DNA of 64,000 bases from Mongoliimonas terrestris (GTDB lineage: Bacteria; Pseudomonadota; Alphaproteobacteria; Rhizobiales; Pleomorphomonadaceae), in the NCBI RefSeq assembly GCF_001927285.1, contig NZ_MSIG01000002.1, positions 186,001 through 250,000 of the forward strand, read 5' to 3'. Both the position numbers and the translations under genes were made by a program. The notes below the pieces were generated by a model. That model was not told the DNA's origin, did not search any database, and saw only the letters and a list, made by a program, of their open reading frames with translations. Numbering within the stretch: the first letter of the stretch is position 1; the number at the start of each line of letters is the position of its first letter. This document shows positions 9,555 through 17,498 of this stretch, piece after piece.

Positions 9555-9983
9555 CATGATCTCCAACGCCGGCGCTCCTTCCGGGGAACCGTCAGGCGGG
9601 TAAAGGGCTGCACTTCATGTGGCCCGCCGCGTTCGGGGACGCAAGACGGCGCGCGGGCAGATGTCGGACCGGGTGCGTGGCGACCGCGCGCACCGGACCC
9701 GCACGAGCCTCACGGACCGACAGGCCGGCGCCCGATCGGGCTTCGCATCACCCGATGAACCGCCGGCCGGTCCTGTTGGTTTCACGTCCGATGCGCAAGA
9801 CTTGGATGCCGGCTGGCACGCATCTTGAATGGATCGCCGCCCATCTCATATGGAAGGGATCACAAGAGCCGCGGCCGGATACACCCATCCTTTTTAATGT
9901 TTTGCGGGTAGGCATGGCACTCTCGACTCCTTTTCACCGAGCCAGATCACGACCCTCGTTCAAGTGAGCAGCGACCGGACTGT
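9555..9983. other. Intergenic stretch upstream of the first PPP phosphatase gene
   Basis: No gene is supported. The last 150 bases (from about 9830) become AT-richer and probably hold the promoter of the phosphatase gene starting at 9984. Confidence 0.4.
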
Positions 9984-10757
9984 ATGATGTTGCAAGGTCT
10001 GATGCGTCGACTGACAAGCCCGGCCGCGGAGGTGGCCCGACGGCGGACCCGCCTGATGCTGCAGGAGCCCTACCCGACGGTCTACGCGATCGGCGACGTT
10101 CATGGCTGCCTCACCGAACTGCAGGCGTTGGAGCAGACCATCTTTGCCGATGCGCGGCAGCGGCCCGGCGACAAGCTCATCGTGATGCTGGGCGACTATG
10201 TGGATCGCGGGCCGAAGTCGGCCCACGTGATCGACCATCTGCTCGAGCCTTTGCCGGCCGGCTTCCACAGGGTTTGCCTTTGCGGCAACCACGACGAGTT
10301 CATGCTCCGATTTCTGGAGGATCCGGGCCGCAACATCGGCTGGCTTGGGATCGGCGGCGACAAGACCCTGCTTTCCTATGGCATTGACCCGGCGAGCGTG
10401 CTTTCCGATCCCCGCTCGTCCGATACGCTGTCGGTGCTGAAGGCGGGCATTCCGGAGCGCCACGTGGAGTTCCTGGCGTCGCTCCCGGTGATGCTGGAAG
10501 GCCCTGGCGTGCTTTTCGTCCATGCGGGGGTGCGCCCGGAGGTGCCTCTGTCGGACCAGACCGACGACGACCTGATGCTGATCCGCGAGCCCTTCCTGTC
10601 GTTCGGCCCCGGCCTGCCCTACGTGGTGGTGCATGGGCATTCCCCGGAACTGGAGCCATCCGTCGGCCGCCTCCGGGTGGGGATCGACACGGGCGCGTTC
10701 AAGACGGGCCGGCTTTCGGCGGTGCGGTGGGATGGGCAGATCACCATCATGCGCTAG
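9984..10757 (+). CDS. PPP-family metallophosphatase (serine/threonine phosphatase-like), paralogue 1
   Basis: A 257-residue calcineurin-like phosphoesterase of the PPP type. The two-metal site motifs are all present: GDVHG (37-41), GDYVDRG (70-76), GNHD (101-104), a later His in FVHAGV and the His in VVHGHS. The family includes lambda phosphatase-like protein phosphatases and Ap4A hydrolases. The closeness of GDYVDRG to the lambda/PrpA type and the EPS setting favour a protein phosphatase, but the substrate is not shown by the sequence. It is clearly paralogous to the proteins at 21254 and 45843. It lacks a signal peptide, so it acts in the cytoplasm. Confidence 0.88.
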   Translation: MMLQGLMRRLTSPAAEVARRRTRLMLQEPYPTVYAIGDVHGCLTELQALEQTIFADARQRPGDKLIVMLGDYVDRGPKSAHVIDHLLEPLPAGFHRVCLCGNHDEFMLRFLEDPGRNIGWLGIGGDKTLLSYGIDPASVLSDPRSSDTLSVLKAGIPERHVEFLASLPVMLEGPGVLFVHAGVRPEVPLSDQTDDDLMLIREPFLSFGPGLPYVVVHGHSPELEPSVGRLRVGIDTGAFKTGRLSAVRWDGQITIMR

Positions 10758-10970
10758 GGGCATCGCGCTTGCGAATGAGCCATCACTCGCCGTTAATAGT
10801 TATTGCAATATATACATTACCTAACGTCCCGGTCGTCGCCCGGATCGGTTAGAACCGACGGGCGGTGCGGCGGGTCGCAGAACAGGACGCGAATGCCCTC
10901 TGACATCCGGCGGATCGGCTTGCCGGATGAAAGCTTGCCGACAGTGAGACAGCTTGGAGAGCCTGGAACC
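10758..10970. promoter_or_regulatory. AT-rich upstream region of a small coiled-coil membrane protein
   Basis: GTTAATAGTTATTGCAATATATACATTACC-like sequence around 10792-10822 is sharply AT-rich against the GC-rich surroundings and is the likely promoter region of the following gene. No exact promoter boxes are assigned. Confidence 0.35.
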
Positions 10971-11264
10971 ATGGACGATCGCAACCTGCGTCTGGACAGC
11001 CGCCCGGAGCCTGTCGACGCCCGCCTGGAAAAATTGATCGAAGAGGTTCATGCGCTGCGGGTAGACGTTGCGCAGATCCGCGGATCGGTCGGCAAGTTCG
11101 CCACCGCCGAACAGGTCGGCTTCCTGAAGGGCCGGGTCGACCGGCTGCCGACCCTCGGCGGGGTCGCCATGCTGGCGGTCGGCTTCCTGCTCCTGCTCGT
11201 GGCGGCCATGCACTACGACGAGATCGTGGCGCTGATCGCGCCGGCGACCGTCGCGACTCCCTGA
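10971..11264 (+). CDS. Small coiled-coil, C-terminally anchored membrane protein
   Basis: A 97-residue protein. Residues about 15-55 form a charged amphipathic helix with heptad spacing (LEKLIEEVHALRVDVAQIRG), followed by a single hydrophobic segment (about 64-86, VAMLAVGFLLLLVAAMHY) close to the C-terminus. The layout resembles many small alphaproteobacterial proteins with a coiled coil and one membrane helix. No enzymatic motif is visible. I chose the ATG at 10971, with GGAG about ten bases upstream, over longer upstream frames of poor composition. Confidence 0.6.
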   Translation: MDDRNLRLDSRPEPVDARLEKLIEEVHALRVDVAQIRGSVGKFATAEQVGFLKGRVDRLPTLGGVAMLAVGFLLLLVAAMHYDEIVALIAPATVATP

Positions 11265-11354
11265 GGCGATCGCCGGGCGGGGTTCGCTCCGGCCGGCCAT
11301 GCCACGACCGCTTGCGCGCGGGAGATCCGACCGTCCTGGTCGCATCTCCCGTTT

Positions 11355-11381
11355 TGTTGCGTTGCGGAATTTTCTGTTGCG
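11355..11381. promoter_or_regulatory. Two direct TGTTGCG repeats, 20 bp apart
   Basis: TGTTGCG occurs at 11355-11361 and again at 11375-11381, one on each side of a TTTT run and exactly two helical turns apart, just upstream of a small gene at 11416. The first copy is part of TTGCGTTGCG, also seen at 5980. Confidence 0.35.
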
Positions 11382-11415
11382 GCGCACACTAACCCTCTTG
11401 AAGAGAGGGACGGCC

Positions 11416-11634
11416 ATGCGCTTCAGCCAAGACATGCTCACCGCGGAAGAGCGGGACGCCCTTGCCCTTGTGGCGGACGGCGCACAGCTGCCGGCGACCG
11501 CGCCCGAAGCCATGCGGTTGATCGGCCTCGGCTTGATCGCGCCGGACGGCCGGCGCATGCGCCCGACGCCGCTCGGCCTTGCATTGCTGGGCGCAAGGCG
11601 ACCGCTGGACGCCCAGCCACAGGCAAACCGCTAA
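11416..11634 (+). CDS. Small soluble protein, unknown function (possible winged-helix fragment)
   Basis: A 72-residue protein beginning MRFSQDMLTAEERDALALV, with AAGAGAGGGA as a good Shine-Dalgarno region upstream. The pattern of two short helices followed by LIGLGLIAPDGRRMRPTPLGLALL resembles the end of a winged-helix domain, where a wing bears polar residues between two strands. That would fit a tiny DNA-binding protein, but this is only a fold impression. No membrane segment and no cysteine. I do not recognise the family. Confidence 0.5.
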   Translation: MRFSQDMLTAEERDALALVADGAQLPATAPEAMRLIGLGLIAPDGRRMRPTPLGLALLGARRPLDAQPQANR

Positions 11635-12017
11635 TCGTTTAACCACAACGGCAAGAACTTGACGCCCGTCAAACCGGCGGACGGACGGCTCTGGCGCAGA
11701 GGCAGGCCCGCGTTGGGCAGCTAATGCTCTGGCACAGCTTGGATTTTTTCAGCAGGAACCAAGCCTGAGCCTTGGCAGGAGCAAAGTAACGAAAACATCA
11801 ACAAGACTGCGACCCACATTGACGCTACGATTTGTAGATCTGAATATGTGCATCGTAGATAGTGTTGACGGGATTGATCGAGGCACCGCATCCGATGCTG
11901 TCCACGCGTTCGCCAGCCGAACGCGCCGGACCCGATCTCGCCATGTGTTTCCGGACCGCTTTGGCCAAACCGCCAGGCGGGCATCTGCCACACCATTGAA
12001 CAGCTCGAGTTTCAGCA
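11635..12017. promoter_or_regulatory. AT-rich leader of the nucleotide-sugar SDR gene
   Basis: No gene is supported. Base composition drops clearly in GC between about 11730 and 11880 before the SDR gene that starts at 12018, so the promoter of the nucleotide-sugar module probably lies here. No clear palindrome was found. Confidence 0.35.
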
Positions 12018-13091
12018 ATGAAAATTGTGATCACCGGCAACATGGGCTACGTCGGCCCGATTCTGGTCCGTCATCTGCGGACGACCTTCCCGACCGCCAC
12101 CCTGGTGGGCATCGACTCGGGCCTCTTCGGCCACTGCCTGACCGGCACCGGCCTGCCCGAGGTCCTGCTCGACCAGCAGATCTATGCGGACGTGCGTGAC
12201 GTCACCCCGGACATGCTGGCCGGCGCTGACGCGGTGGTGCTTCTCGCCGCCGTTTCCAACGACCCGATCGGCAACCGCTTCGAGGCGGTGACCGAGGCGA
12301 TCAACGAGCGCGCCAGCGCCAACATCGCCGCCATGGCCCAGGCCGCCGGCGTGAAGCGCCTGGTGTTCGCCTCCTCCTGCTCGATCTACGGCGCGACCGA
12401 AGGCGGCGCCCGCACCGAGAAGGACCCGCTGAACCCGCTGACCGCCTACGCCCGCTCCAAGGTCGCGACCGAGAAGGCCCTCGAGGCAATGCCGCGCACC
12501 GGCATGGTGTCGACGGCGCTTCGCTTCGCCACCGCCTGCGGCTTCTCCGACCGCATCCGCCTGGACCTGGTGCTCAACGACTTCGTGGCGGCCGCCCTCG
12601 TCTCCAAGCGCATCTCGGTGCTGAGCGACGGCAGCCCGTGGCGCCCGCTGATCCACGTGAAGGACATGGCCCGCGCCATCGAGTGGGCGATCACCCGCGA
12701 CCCGTCGGTCGGCGGCGAGTATCTGGCGGTGAACGCCGGTTCGGAGCCGTGGAACTACCAGATCCGCGACCTCGCCCTGGCGGTCGCCGAGGCGGTGCCG
12801 GGCACCGACACCAGCTTCAACCCCAACGCCCAGCCGGACAAGCGCTCCTACCGGGTGGACTTCTCGCTGTTCCGCAAGCTCGCCCCGGCTCATCAGCCGC
12901 TGGTCTCGCTGCCGGTCGCCGTGAAGGACATCTACGACGGCCTGCAGGCGCACGGCTTCAACGACCCGGACTTCCGCAACTCCCGCCTGATCCGCCTGAA
13001 GGTGATCGAGGGCAACATGGAGAGCGGCCGTCTCGGCGAGGACCTGCGCTGGACCGTGGACCGGCCGGCGAAGATCGACGCCGCCGCCTGA
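12018..13091 (+). CDS. NAD-dependent epimerase/dehydratase (nucleotide-sugar SDR)
   Basis: A 357-residue extended SDR. The NAD-binding motif is GNMGYVG (7-13). SSCSIYG (119-125) and YARSK with Tyr144 and Lys148 form the active site. The substrate is probably a nucleoside diphosphate sugar. It opens a module that also contains an RfbC-like epimerase, an SAF-domain oxidoreductase and glucose-1-phosphate cytidylyltransferase, so a CDP-linked sugar is the likely substrate. It lacks obvious similarity to CDP-glucose 4,6-dehydratase (no RfbG-type N-terminus). I cannot tell epimerase, reductase or dehydratase apart from the sequence. Start ATG is the first in a strong coding frame. Confidence 0.82.
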   Translation: MKIVITGNMGYVGPILVRHLRTTFPTATLVGIDSGLFGHCLTGTGLPEVLLDQQIYADVRDVTPDMLAGADAVVLLAAVSNDPIGNRFEAVTEAINERASANIAAMAQAAGVKRLVFASSCSIYGATEGGARTEKDPLNPLTAYARSKVATEKALEAMPRTGMVSTALRFATACGFSDRIRLDLVLNDFVAAALVSKRISVLSDGSPWRPLIHVKDMARAIEWAITRDPSVGGEYLAVNAGSEPWNYQIRDLALAVAEAVPGTDTSFNPNAQPDKRSYRVDFSLFRKLAPAHQPLVSLPVAVKDIYDGLQAHGFNDPDFRNSRLIRLKVIEGNMESGRLGEDLRWTVDRPAKIDAAA

Positions 13092-13122
13092 AGAGGCCGC
13101 GATCCTCGCCTTGAAACATCGG

Positions 13123-13148
13123 ACGGCCGGTTGATCCCAACCGGCCGT
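13123..13148. terminator. Hairpin between convergent genes
   Basis: ACGGCCGGTTG-ATCC-CAACCGGCCGT is a perfect 11-bp stem between the convergent SDR and UDP-xylose synthase genes. The T tract is poor on both sides, so it is either a weak bidirectional terminator or a stabilising hairpin. Confidence 0.5.
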
Positions 13149-13180
13149 TCGCCGTCAGGGGCCTCGGCGATGCGGTCGGA

Positions 13181-14170
13181 TCAGGCCCGGGCGCGGGCGT
13201 TCGCGTCGGCGAGGAGGCCGTCGAAGTAGGCGATCGTCCGGACCAGGCCGTCGCGCAGCGCCACCTTCGGCGCCCAGCCGAGGTGGTCGCCGGCAAGGGC
13301 GATGTCGGGCTTGCGCTGCTTGGGGTCGTCCTGCGGCAGCGGCCGGAAGGCGATCTTCGAGCGGGATCCGGTGAGGTCCACCACCAGCGTCGCCAGGTCC
13401 CGGATGGTGAACTCCACGGGATTGCCGAGGTTGATCGGGCCCGTGACGTCCGGACCGGTGGCGATCATGGCCAGGAGGCCTTCCACCAGGTCGTCCACGT
13501 AGCAGAAGGAGCGGGTCTGGCTGCCGTCGCCGTAGAGGGTGATCTCCTGACCGAGCAGCGCCTGAACGATGAAGTTGGACACCACCCGGCCGTCCTCCGG
13601 GTGCATGCGAGGGCCGTAGGTGTTGAAGATGCGGACCACCTTGATCGGCAGGTCATGCTGGCGCCGGTAGTCGAAGAACAGCGTCTCGGCGCAACGCTTG
13701 CCCTCGTCGTAGCAGGAACGGGGACCGATGGGGTTCACGTTGCCCCAATAGTCCTCCGTCTGCGGGTGGACGGCCGGGTCGCCGTAGACCTCCGAGGTGG
13801 ATGCCTGCAGGACCGGGACCTTCAGCCGCTTGGCGAGGCCCAGCATGTTGATGGCGCCGATGACGCTGGTCTTCGTCGTCTGCACCGGATCGAACTGGTA
13901 GTGGATCGGCGACGCCGGGCAGGCGAGGTTGAAGATGGCGTCGCACTCCACGTAGAGCGGGAACGTCACGTCGTGGCGCAGGAGCTCGAACCGCGGTTCG
14001 CCGATCAGGTGCTCGATGTTGCGCCTTGTGCCGGTGTAGAAGTTGTCGACGCACAGCACCTCGTGGCCGGCAGCGAGCAGGCGGTCGCAGAGATGCGATC
14101 CGATGAAGCCGGCGCCGCCGGTGACCAGATAGCGCTTCGGCAGAAAGCCGCTGGCGTTGATGAAGGGCAT
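13181..14170 (-). CDS. UDP-glucuronate decarboxylase (UDP-xylose synthase)
   Basis: A 329-residue SDR enzyme converting UDP-glucuronate to UDP-xylose via a 4-keto intermediate. Typical features: [11 protein letters not shown] (17-27), the loop [20 protein letters not shown] (84-102), STSEVYGDP (124-132) with the family's TSE triad, YDEGKR with Tyr154 and Lys158, and [19 protein letters not shown] chose MPFINAS at 14170 as start; a longer frame begins at 14245 but has no family counterpart. It consumes the same UDP-glucuronate as the epimerase at 3424 and the GumK-like transferase at 31491. The UDP-glucose dehydrogenase that makes it is not in the window. It is divergent from the RfbC-like gene. 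Confidence 0.92.
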   Translation of the reverse strand: MPFINASGFLPKRYLVTGGAGFIGSHLCDRLLAAGHEVLCVDNFYTGTRRNIEHLIGEPRFELLRHDVTFPLYVECDAIFNLACPASPIHYQFDPVQTTKTSVIGAINMLGLAKRLKVPVLQASTSEVYGDPAVHPQTEDYWGNVNPIGPRSCYDEGKRCAETLFFDYRRQHDLPIKVVRIFNTYGPRMHPEDGRVVSNFIVQALLGQEITLYGDGSQTRSFCYVDDLVEGLLAMIATGPDVTGPINLGNPVEFTIRDLATLVVDLTGSRSKIAFRPLPQDDPKQRKPDIALAGDHLGWAPKVALRDGLVRTIAYFDGLLADANARARA

Positions 14171-14631
14171 CCCCGTCTCCCCTGCCCGGCTCCGGCCTGC
14201 CACCGGACAGCGGCGCCACGAGTCGGGATGCGAATTCTCTTTCACTCATTCGCATATTCGTTTCTGGAGAGCCGGAAGTCGAGACGGGATGCGCGGTTTG
14301 CCCCGTGCCGTCGTGATCGGCGCGGCGGCGGCGCTTTGGCGGATGCGGTCATGGCGCGGGCGCCGCAAGAGGGATGGACCGGCCGCGAAGGTCTCCCGTC
14401 CCTCGTCGCCAGTTCTGACAATCCGAACAGGCAGAACGCACAGATTGCACATGGTTAATGGAAGTTCGGGTGAAGATATTGACGCGCCCGAATACTTCCG
14501 TCCACGCCGACCCAACAGCTTGCCGCCATGGTAACCATCCAGCCATTAAACTTCTATTTACAATTGACTTTTCGCATATAACGGCGTCAATTCACCTTAC
14601 ATTCCCAACGGATTTCCAGCGAGCGGTCCAG
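14171..14631. promoter_or_regulatory. Divergent regulatory region, UDP-xylose synthase / RfbC-like gene
   Basis: No gene is supported in 460 bases. The last 170 are AT-rich. The perfect inverted repeat AATTGAC (14562-14568) and GTCAATT (14586-14592), separated by 17 bases, sits 40 bases before the ATG of the RfbC-like gene and could be an operator. TTGACT within it could equally be a -35 box. Confidence 0.4.
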
Positions 14632-15198
14632 ATGATCTTTCACGAAACACCCTTGGCCGACGCACGCGTCATCGAATTGGAAAAGCGCGGCGACAACCGG
14701 GGATTTTTCGCGCGGTTCTTTTGCGAGAACGAGTTCGCGGACGCCGGTCTTGAGACCCATTTCCGGCAGATCAACAACTCGCTGAGCTCCACCAAGGGCA
14801 CGCTCCGCGGCATGCATTACCAGCTGACGCCGTCGGCCGAGGTGAAGGTGGTGCGCTGCGTCCGCGGCGCCCTGTGGGACTGCATCATCGACCTGCGGGC
14901 AGGTTCGCCCACCTTCGGCAAGTGGCACGGCGTGGAGCTGACGGCGGACAACCGCCTTGCCTTCTACGTGCCGCGGGGCTTTGCCCACGGCTTCGTGACG
15001 CTGACCGAGGACACCGAGGCGCTCTATCTGGTGAGCGACCTCTACGCGCCCGACAAGGAACGCGGCGTGCGCTGGAACGACCCGGCCTTCGGCATCGAAT
15101 GGCCGGTGGAGCCGACCGAGATCTCCGCCAAGGACGCGGCCTGGCGCGACTTCGATCCGGAGTGGCACGGCACGGCGGTGCTGGCGGGACAGAAGTAA
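14632..15198 (+). CDS. dTDP-4-dehydrorhamnose 3,5-epimerase family protein (RfbC-like)
   Basis: A 188-residue cupin-fold sugar epimerase. The signature STKGTLRGMHYQ carries the catalytic His62, and FYVPRGFAHGFVTL and ALYLVSDLYAPDKERGVRWND follow as in RfbC. Classical RfbC makes dTDP-4-keto-rhamnose, but no rfbA, rfbB or rfbD is present here. The codirectional neighbours are an SAF-domain oxidoreductase (77 bases downstream) and glucose-1-phosphate cytidylyltransferase, so a CDP-linked 4-keto sugar is the more likely substrate, as in CDP-ascarylose-type pathways. That assignment is inference from context. A frame extends upstream to 14458, but the ATG at 14632 gives the normal family length. 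Confidence 0.88.
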   Translation: MIFHETPLADARVIELEKRGDNRGFFARFFCENEFADAGLETHFRQINNSLSSTKGTLRGMHYQLTPSAEVKVVRCVRGALWDCIIDLRAGSPTFGKWHGVELTADNRLAFYVPRGFAHGFVTLTEDTEALYLVSDLYAPDKERGVRWNDPAFGIEWPVEPTEISAKDAAWRDFDPEWHGTAVLAGQK

Positions 15199-15276
15199 CA
15201 GACCGGCTGGGCAGGCTCCGCGCGCGGGCGGGCGATCTGCCGAACACCGGACAAAGGTTTTTTCAAAGGGGCCAAA

Positions 15277-16575
15277 ATGATCATTGTCGATACGGCAATC
15301 GCCAAGCGGATGGCGACAGGCAAGCCGATCCTGGTCGGCGTCTACGGCATCGGCTTCATGGGCCGGGGCATGGTGGTGCACTCGGAGCGCCACCTGCCGG
15401 TCCTGAAGTTCGTCGCCATCTGCAACCGCAACGTCCAACGCGCCATCGACGCCCTGGTGGCGGCCGGCGTGGACCGGGACGACATCGTGGAGGTGGACAC
15501 CGACGCCGCCATGGCGGACGCCATCGCCAGCGGCAAGCGGGCGGTGACCGGCAACCCGGACCTGATCGCCCGGTGCGAGGGCATCGAGATCGTGGTGGAG
15601 ACCACGGGCGCGGTGGAGTACGGCGCCCACGTGACGCTCGCCTGCATCGAGCACGGCAAGGACGTGGTCTCCTTCAACGTGGAGCTCGACGCCACGGTCG
15701 GCCCGCTCCTGAAGAAGAAGGCGGACGAGAAGGGCGTGATCCTTTCCGGCGTCGACGGCGACCAGCCGGGCGTGACCATGAACCTCGTCCGCTACGCCCG
15801 CACGATGGGCCTGCGGCCGCTGATCTGCGGCAACATCAAGGGCCTGCAGGACACCAAGCGCAACCCGACCACCCAGGCCGAGTTCGCCAAGAAGTGGAAC
15901 CAGACGCCGGCGATGGTGACGAGCTTCGCCGACGGCACCAAGATGATGGCCGAGCAGGCGATCGTCGCCAACGCCGTCGGCCTCCGGGTGCCGAAGCGCG
16001 GCCTGATCGGCCGCGAGTATCAGGGCCACGTGGACGAACTGGTGGACTTCTACGACTACGAGCAGGTGAAGTCGCTCGGCGGCATCGTGGACTATGTGGT
16101 GGGCGCCAAGCCCTCGCCCGGCATCTATGTGATCTGCGAGGCGCCGGACGAGCACGCCCGCTTCTTCCTCGACCTCGGCAAGCTCGGCAAGGGGCCGCTC
16201 TACAGCCTCTACACGCCCTGGCATCTGATCACGCTGGAGTTCGGCATCTCGGTCTGCCGCGTGGCTTTGCTCCGCGACGTGGTGATCGCCCCGAAGGGCG
16301 AGCCAATGGTGGACGTGATCGCCGCCGCCAAGATCGACCTGAAGGCCGGCCAGACCCTCGACGGCATCGGCTGGTACATGACCTACGGCGTGGCCGAGAA
16401 CTACGACACCGGCCGCCGTGAGCGCCTGCTGCCGATCGGCCTTGCGGAAGGCTGCCGCCTGAAGCGCGACGTGCCCGTCGACCAGGCGATCAGCTACGAC
16501 GACGTGGAACTCCCGACCGACACCCTCATCCATCGGCTTCGCGCCGAGCAGGACGCCCTCTTTCCGGTGACCTGA
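15277..16575 (+). CDS. Homoserine-dehydrogenase-like oxidoreductase with SAF domain (COG4091 type)
   Basis: A 432-residue protein with an N-terminal Rossmann domain (VGVYGIGFMGRG, GxGxxG at 24-29), a middle region with the conserved stretches VSFNVELDATVGPLLKKKAD and SGVDGDQPGVTMNL, and a C-terminal SAF-like domain (about 365-425, APKGEPMVDVIAAAKIDLKAG onward). Members are often annotated as predicted homoserine dehydrogenase but occur in nucleotide-sugar clusters with RfbF and RfbC homologues, as here. It probably oxidises or reduces a CDP-sugar or a branch-chain donor, but the reaction is not established by anything in this sequence. It lies between the epimerase and rfbF in one apparent operon (77- and 31-base gaps). 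Confidence 0.8.
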   Translation: MIIVDTAIAKRMATGKPILVGVYGIGFMGRGMVVHSERHLPVLKFVAICNRNVQRAIDALVAAGVDRDDIVEVDTDAAMADAIASGKRAVTGNPDLIARCEGIEIVVETTGAVEYGAHVTLACIEHGKDVVSFNVELDATVGPLLKKKADEKGVILSGVDGDQPGVTMNLVRYARTMGLRPLICGNIKGLQDTKRNPTTQAEFAKKWNQTPAMVTSFADGTKMMAEQAIVANAVGLRVPKRGLIGREYQGHVDELVDFYDYEQVKSLGGIVDYVVGAKPSPGIYVICEAPDEHARFFLDLGKLGKGPLYSLYTPWHLITLEFGISVCRVALLRDVVIAPKGEPMVDVIAAAKIDLKAGQTLDGIGWYMTYGVAENYDTGRRERLLPIGLAEGCRLKRDVPVDQAISYDDVELPTDTLIHRLRAEQDALFPVT

Positions 16576-16606
16576 TCCCATACCCTCGTTTCGAGGAGAC
16601 ATCGTT

Positions 16607-17383
16607 ATGAAGGCAGTCATTTTTGCCGGCGGCTTCGGCTCGCGCCTCAGCGAAGAGACCACGCTCCGCCCCAAGCCGATGGTCGAGGTCGGCGGCAAGC
16701 CGATCATCTGGCACATCATGAAGATCTACGAGCACTACGGTATCAACGATTTCGTGGTGCTGGGCGGCTACAAGGTCGACTTCATCAAGAACTACTTCCT
16801 GAACTATCACGACCAGTCGTCCGATTTCACGATCGAGCTGGCGTCCGGCAAAATCCGCTGGCAATCCAGCCGGACGGAGAACTGGACCGTGACGGTGCTG
16901 GACACGGGCCTCGAGACCATGACGGCGGGGCGCCTGAAGCGCGCCCGCAAGGTGATCGGCGACGAGCGCTTCCTGCTGACCTACGGCGACGGCGTGTCGG
17001 ACGTGAACATCCACGAGGCGATCGCCGCGCACGAGAAGTCGGGCAACTGGGTGACGCTGACGGCCGTGAGCCAGCCGGGCCGCTACGGCGCGCTCGGCCT
17101 GACCGAGGACATGACCCAGGTGCGCGCCTTCCGCGAGAAGGCGGCCGGCGACGGCGGCCTGATCAACGGCGGCTTCTTCGTGGTGGAGCCGGCCGTCTTC
17201 GACCTGATCGACGGCGACGAGACCGTCTGGGAGGAAGAGCCCATGGAGCGGGTGATCGAGCGCGGCAAGCTCGGCTCCTACTGGCACAAGGGCTACTGGC
17301 AGAGCATGGATTCCGTGCGCGACAAGATGGTGCTGGAAAAGGCCTGGGACTCCGGCAAGGCGCCCTGGAAGCTCTGGCGCTGA
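16607..17383 (+). CDS. rfbF: Glucose-1-phosphate cytidylyltransferase
   Basis: A 258-residue nucleotidyltransferase making CDP-glucose from CTP and glucose-1-phosphate, the entry step to CDP-linked deoxy sugars. The N-terminal FAGGFGSRLSEETTLRPKPM is diagnostic for RfbF, with Lys23 in the sugar-phosphate binding loop. ENWTVTVLDTGLETMTAGRL and LTYGDGVSDVNI are typical as well. Length matches the family. It is the last gene of the apparent 14632-17383 operon, closed by a strong terminator. The next enzyme of the pathway, CDP-glucose 4,6-dehydratase, is not recognisable in the window, although one of the two nearby SDRs could have taken that role. Confidence 0.93.
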   Translation: MKAVIFAGGFGSRLSEETTLRPKPMVEVGGKPIIWHIMKIYEHYGINDFVVLGGYKVDFIKNYFLNYHDQSSDFTIELASGKIRWQSSRTENWTVTVLDTGLETMTAGRLKRARKVIGDERFLLTYGDGVSDVNIHEAIAAHEKSGNWVTLTAVSQPGRYGALGLTEDMTQVRAFREKAAGDGGLINGGFFVVEPAVFDLIDGDETVWEEEPMERVIERGKLGSYWHKGYWQSMDSVRDKMVLEKAWDSGKAPWKLWR

Positions 17384-17409
17384 AATCCCGAGCGGATGGA
17401 TTGAATGAG

Positions 17410-17441
17410 AAAGGGCCCGGAGCGATGCTCCGGGCCCTTTT
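17410..17441. terminator. Strong bidirectional terminator
   Basis: AAAGGGCCCGGAGC-GAT-GCTCCGGGCCCTTTT forms a 14-bp perfect stem with T-rich ends on both strands. It lies between rfbF (+) and the convergent SDR gene (-). Confidence 0.9.
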
Positions 17442-17498
17442 CTTATGATGCAGTGGAGCGCCGTGATGGGGCCGTGTGTCGGCCCCTGCCCTTTCCGC

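Noticed and set aside
9984..10757. Ap4A hydrolase (ApaH) as product name
   Set aside because: The metal motifs are common to all PPP enzymes. The GDYVDRG type and context favour a protein phosphatase, so I kept the neutral PPP name.
14587..16719. 710-residue open frame on the minus strand
   Set aside because: It is antisense to the RfbC-like and SAF-domain genes, which have clear family motifs. Composition is shadow-type.
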